Shown here piece after piece: positions 47,801 to 55,773 of a stretch of 64,000 bases of DNA. This stretch comes from Amyelois transitella (Eukaryota; Arthropoda; Insecta; Lepidoptera; Pyralidae): the NCBI RefSeq assembly GCF_032362555.1, contig NC_083507.1, forward strand, positions 8,683,001 through 8,747,000, in the 5' to 3' direction. The notes beneath the pieces were generated by a model. It saw nothing but the letters and a program-made list of their open reading frames with translations. It had not been told where the DNA came from and searched no databases. Made by a program: the position numbers and the translations under genes. The first letter of the stretch is position 1. The number at the start of each line of letters is the position of its first letter.

Positions 47801-49743
47801 AGATAGCCCAGATGGCGTCTCGCATCACATACGTATTTTGGTGTATTTGTAACGTTATTGCGCTCATTGATAATTTAATATCGTGAAAGAGATGGCCCAT
47901 ATGGCGTCTCGCATCACAGGACAGAAAAGTTTTATGCATACAATATTTTAACAGAACAGAGAATAAAAAAAATATATATGTGGGTAGATTAAGTTTTAAT
48001 ATCAAAACCACTATTACGTAAAATAAAAACCACTATTATCAAAATAGTGGGTAAAATGAAGTAAAATAATAAACTCACCTTCTTGTTCATAATCTGAGTT
48101 GTCGCTGTCCGAGTAAATAATTAAACGCCTACGTTTTTTATTTGATTTTTCTTTTAATTGTGATTTAAGCTTTTTTATTTTCTTGTGGATTCTTTCACTG
48201 CTGCTGTCACGTTTCCTTTTATTCGGCATAATGATTTCGAAAATAGTAGTACACGTGCGAAGGCTTGAGCACGAAAACACGGAATGACGAGATCCAACCG
48301 GGCGGCTGTGAGGTGGGGATGGTGTTGCCAGTGTGAATTTATTTTTTCCCACTTTCTACAAACGTGCAAGGCGGTGGCGTGGAAGCTCGACTACAATATG
48401 TAAAAATAATTGCTAAGAATGAAGCTGAGAAATATAATGAGCAAGGATTCTACGTTCCAATACGTCTCGCCTAACAAGCAGGTTGTAAGTTACGTCCCTC
48501 TCTACAGGCAAGCCCCAATAGGCGACGACAACTACCTGCACCTGGCGGGCGCGGCGGGGGCGGCGGGCGCGGCGGACGAGGCGTGGCGCGCGTGGCGCGG
48601 CGAGCGGCCCGCGCGCCGCGCCTCCAGCAGCGACTCGCTCAGGCTCGCGCGCCACGCCGACGAGCGCTCCTCCGGCAAGTCCAGCAAGTCGGCGGCCAGC
48701 GGGTACCTTTCCATGTCGTGTCTCAAGCACGAGCCCGATGAAGATAGTGATGCTTCGCAGGTATTATTTTCTAGAGTCCTTTTGACTTACTAATTTGAGC
48801 TAGGTTAGTTTTTTTTTTTTTGCTGAAACTGAATTAGAAACTGGTCACACACGTTGAGTATGAGATTTTGCTTGACGCACCATTGCAAACATTAACTGGA
48901 TTAACGCATGAACGTTTGTATGTTCAGGAGAAGCCGGCGCTGCCGCCCCGGCCGCGCGGCGCGGCGGGCGAGTACGTGCACGTGGAGCCGCGCGCGCTGC
49001 GCTGCGCCGAGTACGAGCTCATGGCCGACTTCAGCAGCGCGCGCGAGCGGCCGCCCGCCGTGCCGCCGCGCGCGCGCCGCGCCTCCCCGCCGCGCAGCCC
49101 CGGCGCCGCCTCCACCGACGACAGCCTGCTGGACGAGCTGCGGCGCGACTACTGCGTGCTCAAGGTCTGCGAGGACGAGCCCGACGACCCCGACCCCGAC
49201 CCCGACGATGAAGACTGCGGCAAGTTCTCCAGAGTCAGCGTCCAGAGGAAGTCCAACCCTATCAAGAGCCAGACGACCGCGACGAAGCCGCTCAAGACCT
49301 CCAACTCAACGTCGAACGTGCAGGAGGCCGCCGCGTCGACGTCGCGCCCGCTCACCGAGAGGCTGACTCCCTTCTTCCTGAAAAAGAAACCGAAGGCGAC
49401 GGAGGCGGAAGGCGGCAAGAGCGGGCGCAAGGAGGACAACCTGATCGGGCGCCTGACGCCGCGCTTCGGGCAGTCGCGGCTGTACGGGCGCGGGCAGTCG
49501 CTGGAGCTGGCGCCGGCGAGCGACGCGCGCCGCCGCATCGAGCGCTCGGCCACCACCGTGAACATCTCGCGGCCGCTGAACTCGTCGGTGGTGGCCAACC
49601 TCAAGTTCCTGAGCCTGCACCGCTACGGCGCGCAGGAGGACGTGCAGTGCCGCGCGTTCGTGCGCACGGACGACGAGCCGCCGCCCGAGCGCGGGGCGGG
49701 CTGGCGGCGCGAGCTGCTCGCCGCCAACGACATCCGCCTGTAG
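17847..49743 (+). CDS. Gap1: Ras GTPase-activating protein Gap1 / RASA3 family
   Basis: Switches off Ras at the plasma membrane by stimulating GTP hydrolysis. Exons: 17847-17901, 24775-24895, 31958-32765, 33658-33773, 34500-34692, 35260-35408, 35903-36119, 36936-37139, 39255-39398, 40331-40425, 40882-40992, 41594-41730, 42046-42187, 42384-42580, 42977-43109, 48508-48760, 48928-49743. Phase is kept throughout, giving 1296 residues. The domain order is C2A ([35 protein letters not shown]), C2B ([12 protein letters not shown]), RasGAP with the arginine finger in TIFRGNTL and [11 protein letters not shown], then PH. An intact Btk zinc motif follows (H-x10-CC-x9-C, split across exons 13 and 14), then [16 protein letters not shown] and a tail of about 360 residues. 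Human RASA3 ends soon after the TKYGS block. The start [14 protein letters not shown] resembles the RASA3 N-terminus. Confidence 0.95.
20430..20629 (-). repeat. SINE-like TGTA-tailed repeat
   Basis: A degraded copy. Read on the minus strand it starts with a GCCGTGTGGT head and keeps the GGCGATGGGCTAGCAACC block; the TGTA tail is lost. Confidence 0.75.
21561..21805 (-). repeat. SINE-like TGTA-tailed repeat, nearly full length
   Basis: It has the TACATACATA tail, the AGCCCATCGC block, the GACATCCATGGGAAAG block and the CGGGAACCACACGGC head. Confidence 0.85.
22327..22570 (+). repeat. tRNA-derived SINE
   Basis: A box-A-like segment (TGGCGCAGCGGTAGTACG) and a canonical box B (GGTTCGAATCCC) lie about 50 bp apart. 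A non-tRNA body and an A/T-rich end follow. The 3' half does not fold as a tRNA acceptor stem, so this is a SINE rather than a functional tRNA gene. Confidence 0.8.
26481..26616 (-). repeat. SINE-like repeat, 3' half
   Basis: The CCCGCGGGGTAGACAGAGCC and TAGCCCATCGCC blocks of the TGTA-tailed family are present. Confidence 0.75.
27895..28060 (+). repeat. Dispersed repeat of the GGCTTCGCACGG family
   Basis: It runs from CCGGCTTCGCACGGGAAC to TTTATAATATGTAGTG. Related copies or parts are at 32812-32850 with 33545-33598, at 36765-36920, and on the minus strand at about 39880-40010. Noncoding; clade not known to me. Confidence 0.6.
28928..29184 (+). repeat. SINE-like TGTA-tailed repeat, full length
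   Basis: The GCCGTGTGGTTACCGGCACC head, all internal blocks and a GTATGTATGTA tail are present. Confidence 0.85.
29655..29872 (+). repeat. Dispersed repeat (CCGCGACTTCGTCCGC family)
   Basis: GCCCGCGACTTCGTCCGCAT, CAAATTTCATCGTAATTGG, TTTTTGCGTGAAAGAGTAAC and ATTTATAATATAAGTAGGA appear in the order common to a very abundant lepidopteran noncoding repeat. A tail of the same kind (GCGTAAAAGAGTAACAAACA) recurs near 53245. Confidence 0.65.
30221..30290 (+). promoter_or_regulatory. Candidate alternative Gap1 promoter
   Basis: A TATAAATA box at 30231-30238 is bracketed by CCGGT and ACCGG inverted arms inside a GC-rich patch in otherwise AT-rich intron 2. A splice-donor-like CACG|GTAAAA at 30288 would allow a short leader exon to splice to exon 3. 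No transcript evidence is available from the sequence. Confidence 0.35.
30601..30840 (+). repeat. SINE-like repeat, nearly full length
   Basis: The GCCGTGTGGTTCCCGGCACC head and internal blocks are intact; the TGTA tail is shortened. Confidence 0.85.
35535..35778 (+). repeat. SINE-like repeat in Gap1 intron 6
   Basis: Degraded head; a duplicated CCATGG block; GGCGATGGACTAGCC; and the ending CCGCAAAGGATATAGA. Confidence 0.7.
36498..36730 (+). repeat. SINE-like repeat in Gap1 intron 7
   Basis: The GCCGTGTGGTTCCCAGTAC head and the GGCGATGGGCTAGCAACC block are present. A TA-rich microsatellite (about 36735-36762) and a GGCTTCGCACGG-family repeat (36765-36920) follow directly, ending 15 bases before exon 8. 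Confidence 0.75.
37729..38397. repeat. Long inverted repeat (178-bp arms), foldback element
   Basis: Arm 37729-37906 is the reverse complement of 38220-38397, with no difference that I could see. The spacer is 313 bp and noncoding. Near the inner ends of the arms lie CGTGGGGCACG / CGTGCCCCACG, recalling the GTGGGGTGC inner ends of the hairpin at 2022-2506. It lies in Gap1 intron 8 and abuts a Helitron helicase remnant. Confidence 0.9.
38409..38665 (-). pseudogene. Helitron PIF1-like helicase C-terminal remnant
   Basis: [40 protein letters not shown] and [10 protein letters not shown] are typical of the C-terminal superfamily-1B helicase motifs (V/VI) of Helitron Rep-helicase proteins. The frame ends normally at 38409. 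Upstream it runs into the 118-bp tandem array and is lost, so no Rep or ATP-binding motif is present. The element is a dead fragment within Gap1 intron 8. Confidence 0.85.
38643..39074. repeat. 118-bp tandem array, about 3.6 units
   Basis: Units start at 38643, 38761, 38879 and 38997, exactly 118 bp apart. The first three are almost identical; the fourth is truncated and more diverged. Every unit carries GCCATTTT and, 17 bp on, GCCGCCATCTTG, the YY1/Pleiohomeotic-type sequence. The first unit overlaps the helicase remnant. Confidence 0.92.
40173..40330 (+). repeat. Tandem duplication of the exon 10 splice-acceptor region
   Basis: Two 79-bp copies (40173-40251 and 40252-40330) each end in CACTAT-T/A-CAG. 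The second is the acceptor used in my Gap1 model (exon starts at 40331). The first offers an equivalent acceptor at 40252. Each contains the same TTAGATTGTATTTTTTCAC tract. Confidence 0.85.
43999..44916 (-). CDS. DIRS tyrosine recombinase
   Basis: A 305-residue integrase-like tyrosine recombinase that would insert the circular DNA intermediate. An N-terminal core-binding (SAM-like) domain lies at about 1-100 ([13 protein letters not shown]). The catalytic domain retains Arg in TAHRVQTI, the His-x-x-Arg pair in HSTRHAATS and the nucleophilic Tyr in FARFYNRS. All four key residues are present, so activity is conceivable. It starts 23 bases after the RT frame ends and is probably translated from the same RNA. 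Confidence 0.92.
   Translation of the reverse strand: MSSLTGNTYKQYDYCIKNWINYCELNNFNFLEPSIANLINYLFSLFTNGAQYGTINSHKSAISLLLGSSYLNNESVKRFMKGVFHLRPTAPKYNLTWDPNIVLNYLATQWPNESLNLEKLSKKLVTLLALVTAHRVQTISLIKISNIDVKENVEVIIKIPDRIKTTRVNSEQPVLKLPFFTENPRICPATCLILYMQRTINLRSSDEDSLFISYRKPHHKITSQRLSKWIKDTLQKSGLDTSVFTAHSTRHAATSKANALGVSLDVIRKTAGWSESSSVFARFYNRSIVTSTNQFSKAILSNQQH
44940..46754 (-). CDS. DIRS reverse transcriptase-RNase H
   Basis: A 604-residue polyprotein. RT fingers and palm: [18 protein letters not shown], then [26 protein letters not shown] and the catalytic VIYLDDIF. RNase [32 protein letters not shown] and [14 protein letters not shown]. The DIRS-typical C-terminal region ([26 protein letters not shown]) follows. 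No stop or frameshift interrupts it. I see no DAM-type methyltransferase domain, which some DIRS elements encode. Confidence 0.92.
   Translation of the reverse strand: MSWLKGYKIPFKSTPFRTGTPNVVPKSNAEDKLFVNSINSLLKIQAISECKHVNNEFISSVFLVPKPNGDHRFILNLKCLNNFVTTYHFKMEDYRTASKLITNDCYMASLDMKDAYFLIPIDIAFKKFLRFQYNDRLYEFNCLPFGLSTAPYVFTKLLKPVIEFLRSKGFMSVIYLDDIFCLGRTYRECQKNVSYTKSLLEHLGFLINNQKSCFTPSKQCKFLGFIFDSYDMVLKLPETKVNKVKDQLIKLRRVKKCRLRDFAKFVGLITSVCSAISYGWLYTKVFERHKYLCLQNNPSYDQTISLPETLKHDIDWWLDNIESSGNPFRFNQFKLEIFSDASTSGWGAHCDDNKIYGFWKDHESNLHINVLELKAAFFGLKTFAKNLSNCEVLLRIDNTTAISCINRMGSVQYPLFHDIAKELWQWCEKRNLIIFASYINTHDNYEADRLSRKKFTDTEWELSNEAYLKIVQSFGKPDIDLFASRCNSKCTRFVSWKSDPDAWRVDAFTISWSKLYFYAFPPFALIQKALQKIIADRAIGIIVVPYWPTQPWFPVLKKLIVSDFLEFGPSINLLKSPYRLSHNMNQTLILAAVKLSGTRYYANP
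46826..48229 (-). pseudogene. DIRS gag-like gene, probably spliced and frameshifted
   Basis: A first exon (48079-48229) starts [17 protein letters not shown], is lysine/arginine-rich and ends at a consensus donor (GAAG|GTGAGT). A second exon begins at 47708 after TTGTTGTAG in matching phase ([11 protein letters not shown]). The frame then runs to about 47235, where the family-like sequence jumps to a second frame ([17 protein letters not shown]), which continues to a stop at 46826. This suggests one indel in gag. The C-terminal part is basic ([16 protein letters not shown]). No zinc knuckle was seen. Function is inferred from position and composition only. Confidence 0.65.
47741..47914. repeat. 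Three spaced copies of a 24-bp motif in the DIRS gag intron
   Basis: GATAGCCCATATGGCGTCTC recurs at about 47741, 47802 and 47891 with one or two changes. The second and third copies are preceded by TGAAAGA and followed by GCATCACA. All lie in the predicted gag intron (47709-48078). Confidence 0.75.
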
Positions 49744-51340
49744 CCGCGCCCCTGTGGGAACGCGGCTCAACATTTCTCGATTTGTTTCGAACTCTCTCGT
49801 CGACCTGAAGCGTGCCTGCTCTAGTTCGTAGTGGCTTAGAATGAATACCGGTACGTTTAGTTATACGATAGCTTAAATACTCAAATGGTGCCAAGCGTTG
49901 TGCGACCTCGTCGTCGATCGACGACTTCTCATTCCTCTAGCACAATAAATTGTAAAATTCTAAATGATACTGATGATTTTTTTCTACGTTTGATGTCTCA
50001 CGTTGAAACTAGCAATATATGAGGTAGTATATTTTTGTATAACTGAACTAATTTAATATTGAAATTTAGTGTATTTAATTAAAATATATTGTTAGTTTTC
50101 ATGAAATAATTACTAATATTTCATGTGTCTTCTGACAACGACTAGTGAATATCTTCCGTGCTTCTATTGTAATTATTGATAATATTATTTCTATAGATAT
50201 AGCATTATTGTCTGAATATAAACATTACTTTTCTACACCACTTTTAGCACACCCAAAAAACTCAGATTCCGCACAACAGTATGTACTTAAGTTTGATATT
50301 ATCGGAAAAATAATTAATTTTATCAAAGACTTGTAATATTAGTGAATAATATTGTATAATTATGATTGTGACATGATGATTGCCACGGCCTTAAGACGCA
50401 GCTGCCTGCTCGCGGCGGTACGTCCACTTGTAAACACCATTACTTAAACTGTGATTCACTTTACAAACTCGGCTTATCGATTTAAAGTAGTTATTATCTG
50501 TATATAAAAAATATTCAGTCAATTGCAAATTATATCGAATACTAAAACTCGTACAAGAGGTACATATGATGATTTCTTAGTTTTAAATAATTAATTAATA
50601 ATTTTGCAATAGTTTCTGATAATTTTTAAACTGTATTTGTATTTTATGTGCGTTGTTGTCCTCTGATCATGAGGAAAATTTTAATTTTAAGATGATTAAA
50701 TAATGTACAAATAATATTTCTCAAAATATACATATTATGTTATTTATTTCATTTATTTTCATTTTGTTAATAAAACTTCACAAATATGCAAACTCTATAA
50801 CTGAATTTTTAATTTAAATTATCTATATATTACATGTATTTATTTTAATATCTTTAACCTAATCCTGCTATATATTCAGAGAGTAAAATTATCCTGCTGT
50901 GCAATGCTACACACAGATGAACTGAACATATTTCTCGTCACGTTCAGTAGGAGTTAAAACACACAGAACGTCACTATGATTGAATAGCTGTCTATCCCGG
51001 AACGCCCCAAATCTGAGATTGACTGGTAGACTATTGTCTATATTATTGCTATTTGACAAAGGTCTAAAAACTATCTTAGAGTATTATTTATTTGTTTATA
51101 AGGAGCCCTAAAAAAATACTTTTCTGTCTTTATTTTAGCTATTATATTTAAAAATCGAAAAAGAAAATGCAATATTCAAATATGTCGCCAAAACGCGACT
51201 TTTAGCAATATGGCGGCCATGGCATGCAGTGACGTAGATTTCTCATAAATATCATACAGAGCTTGTTGGTGTTTCGAATAGATTTGATTTTCTCTTGTTT
51301 ATTTAACTTGTGCCACGTCATATGTGTGAAAATTAATAAA
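49744..51340 (+). other. Gap1 3' UTR and AT-rich intergenic sequence
   Basis: AATAAA signals occur near 49944 and 50768, either of which could end Gap1. I see no further coding sequence before the THAP fragment. Confidence 0.55.
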
Positions 51341-51508
51341 ATGAGTTCCTATAAATGTTGTGCAGTGCCACAATGCTCTAATACAACAATAAAAACTCCT
51401 ACGAAACTGTTTTTTTTCTGTGCCGATGGATTTGAATATTCGCATCGCAAGAAGTGGTTTCAGCTTGCTCGGCATAACCCTGATGATATATCACCAATAA
51501 TAACTTAA
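51341..51508 (+). pseudogene. Truncated THAP-domain fragment
   Basis: MSSYKCCAVPQCSNTTIKTP, then KLFFFC, then KKWFQLARHNPDDISP correspond to the first two-thirds of a C2CH THAP zinc finger of the transposon-derived type common in Lepidoptera. A stop follows at 51506-51508, before the CEDHF half that completes the zinc site. TGACGTAGATT at 51230 and AATCTACGTCA at 51785 form a distant inverted pair that might be remnants of element ends. A broken transposon gene is most likely. Confidence 0.6.
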
Positions 51509-52039
51509 ATAGTGATCTAAGATCAATGGTTACCAAGATATACTTACATTGATGTTGTGATTGCGACATCTAACACAAAACATTATTTATTTTTCTAATA
51601 CTTTTTCACATTCCTCAGTTCGGCAGTATAGAAATCTGGATTTTCTTTAAAGAAGACGCCAACGAAATTGGTTTCCATTATTAAATACCTACCTATGTTT
51701 TCCGAGCGATAAAACACTTATAAAATCTTGAAAAATAATAGCGAACACCAAGGAACGGTACAATCCACAGGCTGTTTATGCGTAATCTACGTCATGATAG
51801 AAATAGCCAATCACGGTCGTTTTAGTCACGTGACAGCTGCATAAAAAACCTAATTTTCGGAGACCGACTTTGTGTAAATAATGCAATATTTTTATCACGC
51901 GTAATTACAAATCGCTCCAAAAAAATAATATTAAGACTGATGACATAAAAGAAATGTATATTTTTATTACAGTCAAATAGCCTATTACGAATATAAAGTG
52001 TATGTGAATGTGAATGTTATATAATTTACAGTTCAAAAC

Positions 52040-52145
52040 ATACATAAGTCACGCCTCTTAGGGGTAGGCAGACACCAAATTTTTCAGCTTGCCACAATCC
52101 CAGCTTACTTCTTTCGCTTCATCCATATTGCCCTCATGCAAGCAA
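52040..52145 (-). mobile_element. LINE 3'-end fragment
   Basis: CATACATAAGTCACGCCTCT, GGGGTAGGCAGAC and CTTCTTTCGCTTCATCCATA match the 3' end of the LINE at 3177-3629, in a degraded form. The GC-rich segment after it (52195-52310) is unidentified. Confidence 0.7.
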
Positions 52146-52885
52146 GCATTTCGGGTTTTTTGACTGACCTTATTTTAGAATAAGGTCTTTTTGTCTGTAG
52201 CGGGTGCGATGATTCGGCTCGACCGCCACCAAAGGGAAGTTCTTCCGCCAGGCTAGGTGTTATGCCTGGGGAGCCGCGGCTCCGTCGATATTGTGTCGGA
52301 GGTTGTATATATAGCTCCAATCCGTGAAATCTTTAAAATAGCGATTTAGATTCTTCGCTGCTATTGGTTGAGCGCGTCAAATTCTTCGCGATGATTGACA
52401 GTTGTTGTGTAATTTGATGTTGTGACAAGTGGCGTAGAGATGTCGCCACACGTCTAATCTTTCCCACTCCAACAGTTCCATTCACACTCCCTTTGTACAT
52501 TTGCTTTCAGTTCAATGATTTCTTCAAAAAACAAACTATGAATGAATGTTTTGGTTCTTAAATGATTATTTTTTAAAGAAATTTTGCTGTTGGCTATGTA
52601 CCTTTTAGAAACTCAATTGTGGCAACACTGGCCAAGCAACAAACAAACATGGGCATTGGGCAACACCAGTGTTTCTGTCAAATCAAATCCATTTAATATT
52701 ATTATCTGTGGTCTATGTGAGTGAGTTGAATTGAAAAAAAACTGGGAACACGGAGACGTCAACCAAAAACATTTCTTTCCAAAAACAACCTGATCTAAGG
52801 AAGTACCTAATCTTCAGAGATTGTATTAATCACGTTCATATAATTTCTCAAACATTACAGAACAGTGTATTTTAAAAGGAAGACA

Positions 52886-55117
52886 ATGGCTGACTCCGTT
52901 AATATGTCTCTCGGTAAGTTGCAACAATATGCTCATTTTAAACAATTTCCCTCCTACTTTTAACATTTACCAGCTCAGCTAGTACTTTTTTCATGAAGAT
53001 ACAATTTGTATTGCTTATTCCGTTCGATGCTATTAAGTAAGCGCATTATTTATGAATAAAATTGATATAAAATAATAGTGTGACTACGGCTATGACGTTT
53101 GGATATAAATAGCATGCATTCACAGAAAAATAACACGGTTATATAGGTATTCACCAAATTCATCCGCTAGGTATCTAAAGCGGATCATCCGAAACCTATT
53201 AATTTTAACTTTGTTATTTATCCGAGCCATTCAGAATTTTTTGCGTAAAAGAGTAACAAACACACACAAAACTTTCACATTTTTTTCATTAGAAGGATTC
53301 AGTGAAAAAGGTCGAACGAAAAGGGTATTCTATATCAATTACTGAGTGGCGGCAGACTATGCGCAGCCCAAACCGCTGTGTCTAAAAAATTGGCATGCAG
53401 GTTCCTTAACTGGTTCTAAGAGAGGGCTTTCCAAAATGTCTGCGAATACGGAAAATAACAGGATTTTTTGTTTCACGCGGTGTACTCCGGTTTTTTTTGC
53501 CAGGCATTTGAGATTCCTAGCTTGAGTTAGACATGATAAAACTATAATGAATTCTTGTCCACAACACCACCTAAAATGCGTATAAATAGACATGCAGAGC
53601 TATTAGAATATGAGTCTAAATTGTCTATTTGTTTTTTCTAGATGAGATCATCAAACAAAATCGGGTGAGTCGATCTCGAGGGAGAGGTCGCGGTGGGGGT
53701 GTCCGTGTTAGTGGGCGAGGCACTGGGCGAGGTACAGGGCGCGGGCGAGGCCGTGGTGTTGGTCAGCGAGGACCCTCACAGTCCCGTGCCAGTACCCTGG
53801 GCGCCAGACAAAGCCGCTCGCGTTCTCGAGGCCCACAGGGGGGCCGGTCCCAATCCAGATCTCGTTCACAATCCCGAGGCCGTTCCCAGTCACGCGCACG
53901 CTCCCGTTCACGCCAGCGCATCCGATCTATTTCTCGTGGCAGGTCAAATTCAAGAAATCAATTCACTAGAGGTCTTACTCCTAAAGGGCGTGCAGGACTT
54001 GAGGATCAGCAGTCTGAAATGCCACCTCTAATTAGAACTGGAAGATTTAACAGAGGTAGAGGTAAGATTACTTTTTAAGTTGTTACTTAAAGATATGCAT
54101 TGCAGCAAATTATATTCTTGTCAAGGATGTAATATTTGAAGTCCTCAAAGATAAATCCAAAATAAACATTATTTTAACATTGAAAATGCTTCCAGCAAGT
54201 AAGTCATACTTCCAGTTGCCTAAAATGTTCAGGTTTTTCACTTAGTTTTTATATAATCACATTATACAGACATACTTTCACATATACAAGTATGGAAGGA
54301 TAGATCCTATGAAAACTTTAGCTTACTTTTTATTGTTCATAGTTCAGTTTTATAATCATTCATTGTATTCATTATAGGTGGTCAACAAAATAGATTAAGA
54401 CGGTCAAATTCAAACCCTAATTTGAATGGCAATGTGCACAGTCGCCTGGGCGTCACAACACGCAGAGGTGGCGGTAACAACATTCGCAAGCCTTTAGCAG
54501 TTGCTAAAAGGGGAATCTCAAAGAGAGGCAGAGGGTTAAGCACTGGCAACAGATACAGTAATGTGGGGCTGAGATCTGATCAAATACTGAAAGAACAAAG
54601 GCAAAACATGCTTATGCAGAATAACGTTATTCGGTCACAGACTTTTACAAGATCTCGCAACAACTCGTTCAGCTCTGCTTCACAATTGACAGTCAGTGTG
54701 GCTAATGACTTCGCGAAGCGTCGCCGTAACAGTGTCGGTAATGCAGGGTACCTCAACAGACAAAGTTTGGCTCAGCTTAATAACCAGTTTGGGGGATACA
54801 ATACTCGAAGAGGGCCAGGCAGTGTAAAGTCTATGGGATCCAATAGATCAAACAGGTCTAACCGTTCAAATAGGTCTAATATTAGTCGGAGGTCTAATAG
54901 CTCACGAGGAAGAGGCAGAGGAGGGAATCGTGGAATTGGGCGAAAATTTGTAAATAAACAAATTTTAAATGCCAAGCTCCAAAAAGAAATTGCAGCTATT
55001 CAAGGGAAATCATATGGCAGCAGCAATGTCTCGGGTGATGCGCCAGCAGGTGTCAACTTTACTCCAACTCCGGCATCCACAGGCCAGTCACTTCATCAAA
55101 GATTTGCTAGTACGTAA
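52886..55117 (+). CDS. UAP56-binding RG/RS-rich mRNA export adaptor-like protein
   Basis: Exons 52886-52913, 53642-54061 and 54378-55117, 395 residues. The N-terminus reads MADSVNMSLDEIIKQNR, split between exons 1 and 2. It closely matches the UAP56-binding motif of ALYREF (MSLDDIIKLN) and UIF/FYTTD1, which recruits the export helicase UAP56 (Hel25E) to nuclear mRNA. RG/GRG repeats (residues about 20-50), an RS/SR-rich block (about 60-115), NRS repeats (NRSNRSNRSNRS) and further RGRGRGG clusters follow. There is no RRM, so it is not ALYREF itself; a UIF/FYTTD1-like or CHTOP-like adaptor is likelier. RG boxes are typical arginine-methylation and RNA-binding sites. The start is supported by the phase-1 donor CTCG|GTAAGT. 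Confidence 0.75.
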
Positions 55118-55773
55118 GTGAAACAATTTTTAGGTTAAGGTTGATTAAAATATATTTGTTTTAGTTTTAAGAAGTAAGGACATTGTGGAATAAATATCAG
55201 TAACAGTATTGAAAACCAAGTAGAAATGTAATATACATTAGAGTGTACAATAGGTATGATTTTTGCTTATAAGTATTTTGATCAAAGAAATCCCAAGTAA
55301 ACTGTTTATACTTGAGAAATATTGTGTAAATATGACTCATGACTTCATTTAAATTTCAATATAGTGTATGTAGTTTTAAGTCAAGTTAAAAATAAATTTT
55401 AATTTACTAAAAATAGTGACTGATATTTCATGTCCTCCAACTATTTTTGCCATTGTGTATACTTTAACACATTTTCTATTATTAAATACTTAAAATACAT
55501 AAGTATAGTTTGTTTCAATTACTTATTTTTGTTTTCTTTTGGCTTGAAGACTTAAAATGCTTTATACTTTAAAAAATAATTTTGTTACTATGAAAATATT
55601 CTAATAAAATTAAAGTTCTCAATGGCTTGTTTTACTACTCTATACTCATTTCAGTTATAGTTTACACAGAACAATGTAGAAATATTTTAGGATATGGCCA
55701 GTGATTGTAAATGGGAGAGGTGCAGCAAGGTTCTAAGAATAAACAATCATATAAATTGCATTAATATATTTTT
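55118..55773. other. Convergent 3' UTR region
   Basis: AT-rich and noncoding. It contains AATAAA at about 55389 and lies tail-to-tail between the export-adaptor gene (plus) and the CULT gene (minus). Confidence 0.5.

Larger units (their letters stand above)
43465..48432 (-). mobile_element. DIRS-type tyrosine-recombinase retrotransposon, nearly complete
   Basis: On the minus strand the order is terminal repeat, gag, RT-RNase H, tyrosine recombinase, internal complementary region, terminal repeat. Inverted terminal repeats lie at about 43539-43664 and 48283-48412. The internal complementary region (43749-43870) has one half complementary to the left outer end (43465-43543) and the other complementary to the right outer end (about 48388-48432). 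This is the circle-junction template arrangement of DIRS1. No target-site duplication was seen, as expected for the family. Length is about 5.0 kb. RT and recombinase are uninterrupted; gag appears to carry a frameshift. It lies antisense in Gap1 intron 15. Confidence 0.93.
43110..48507 (+). other. Gap1 intron 15, occupied by a DIRS element
   Basis: The donor AA|GTACGG follows the KYGS codons. The acceptor CTCTCTACAG precedes the QAPIGDD codons. Outside the DIRS element the intron is only about 430 bp, with degraded SINE-like sequence at 43235-43370. A CTAAC branch-point-like motif lies about 40 bases before the acceptor. Confidence 0.8.

Noticed and set aside
48413-49894. Several long minus-strand frames opposite Gap1 exons 16-17
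   Set aside because: The exons are very GC-rich and therefore stop-poor on both strands; the plus frame alone has phase continuity and family motifs.
52620-52680. Short CAACACTGG / CCAGTGTT inverted pair
   Set aside because: The ends point the wrong way for a hAT element and no target duplication is present; too short to call.
53693-54031. 112-codon open frame overlapping the RG/RS-rich exon
   Set aside because: Arginine- and serine-rich codon runs keep neighbouring frames open; the other frame carries the UAP56-binding motif and correct splice phase.
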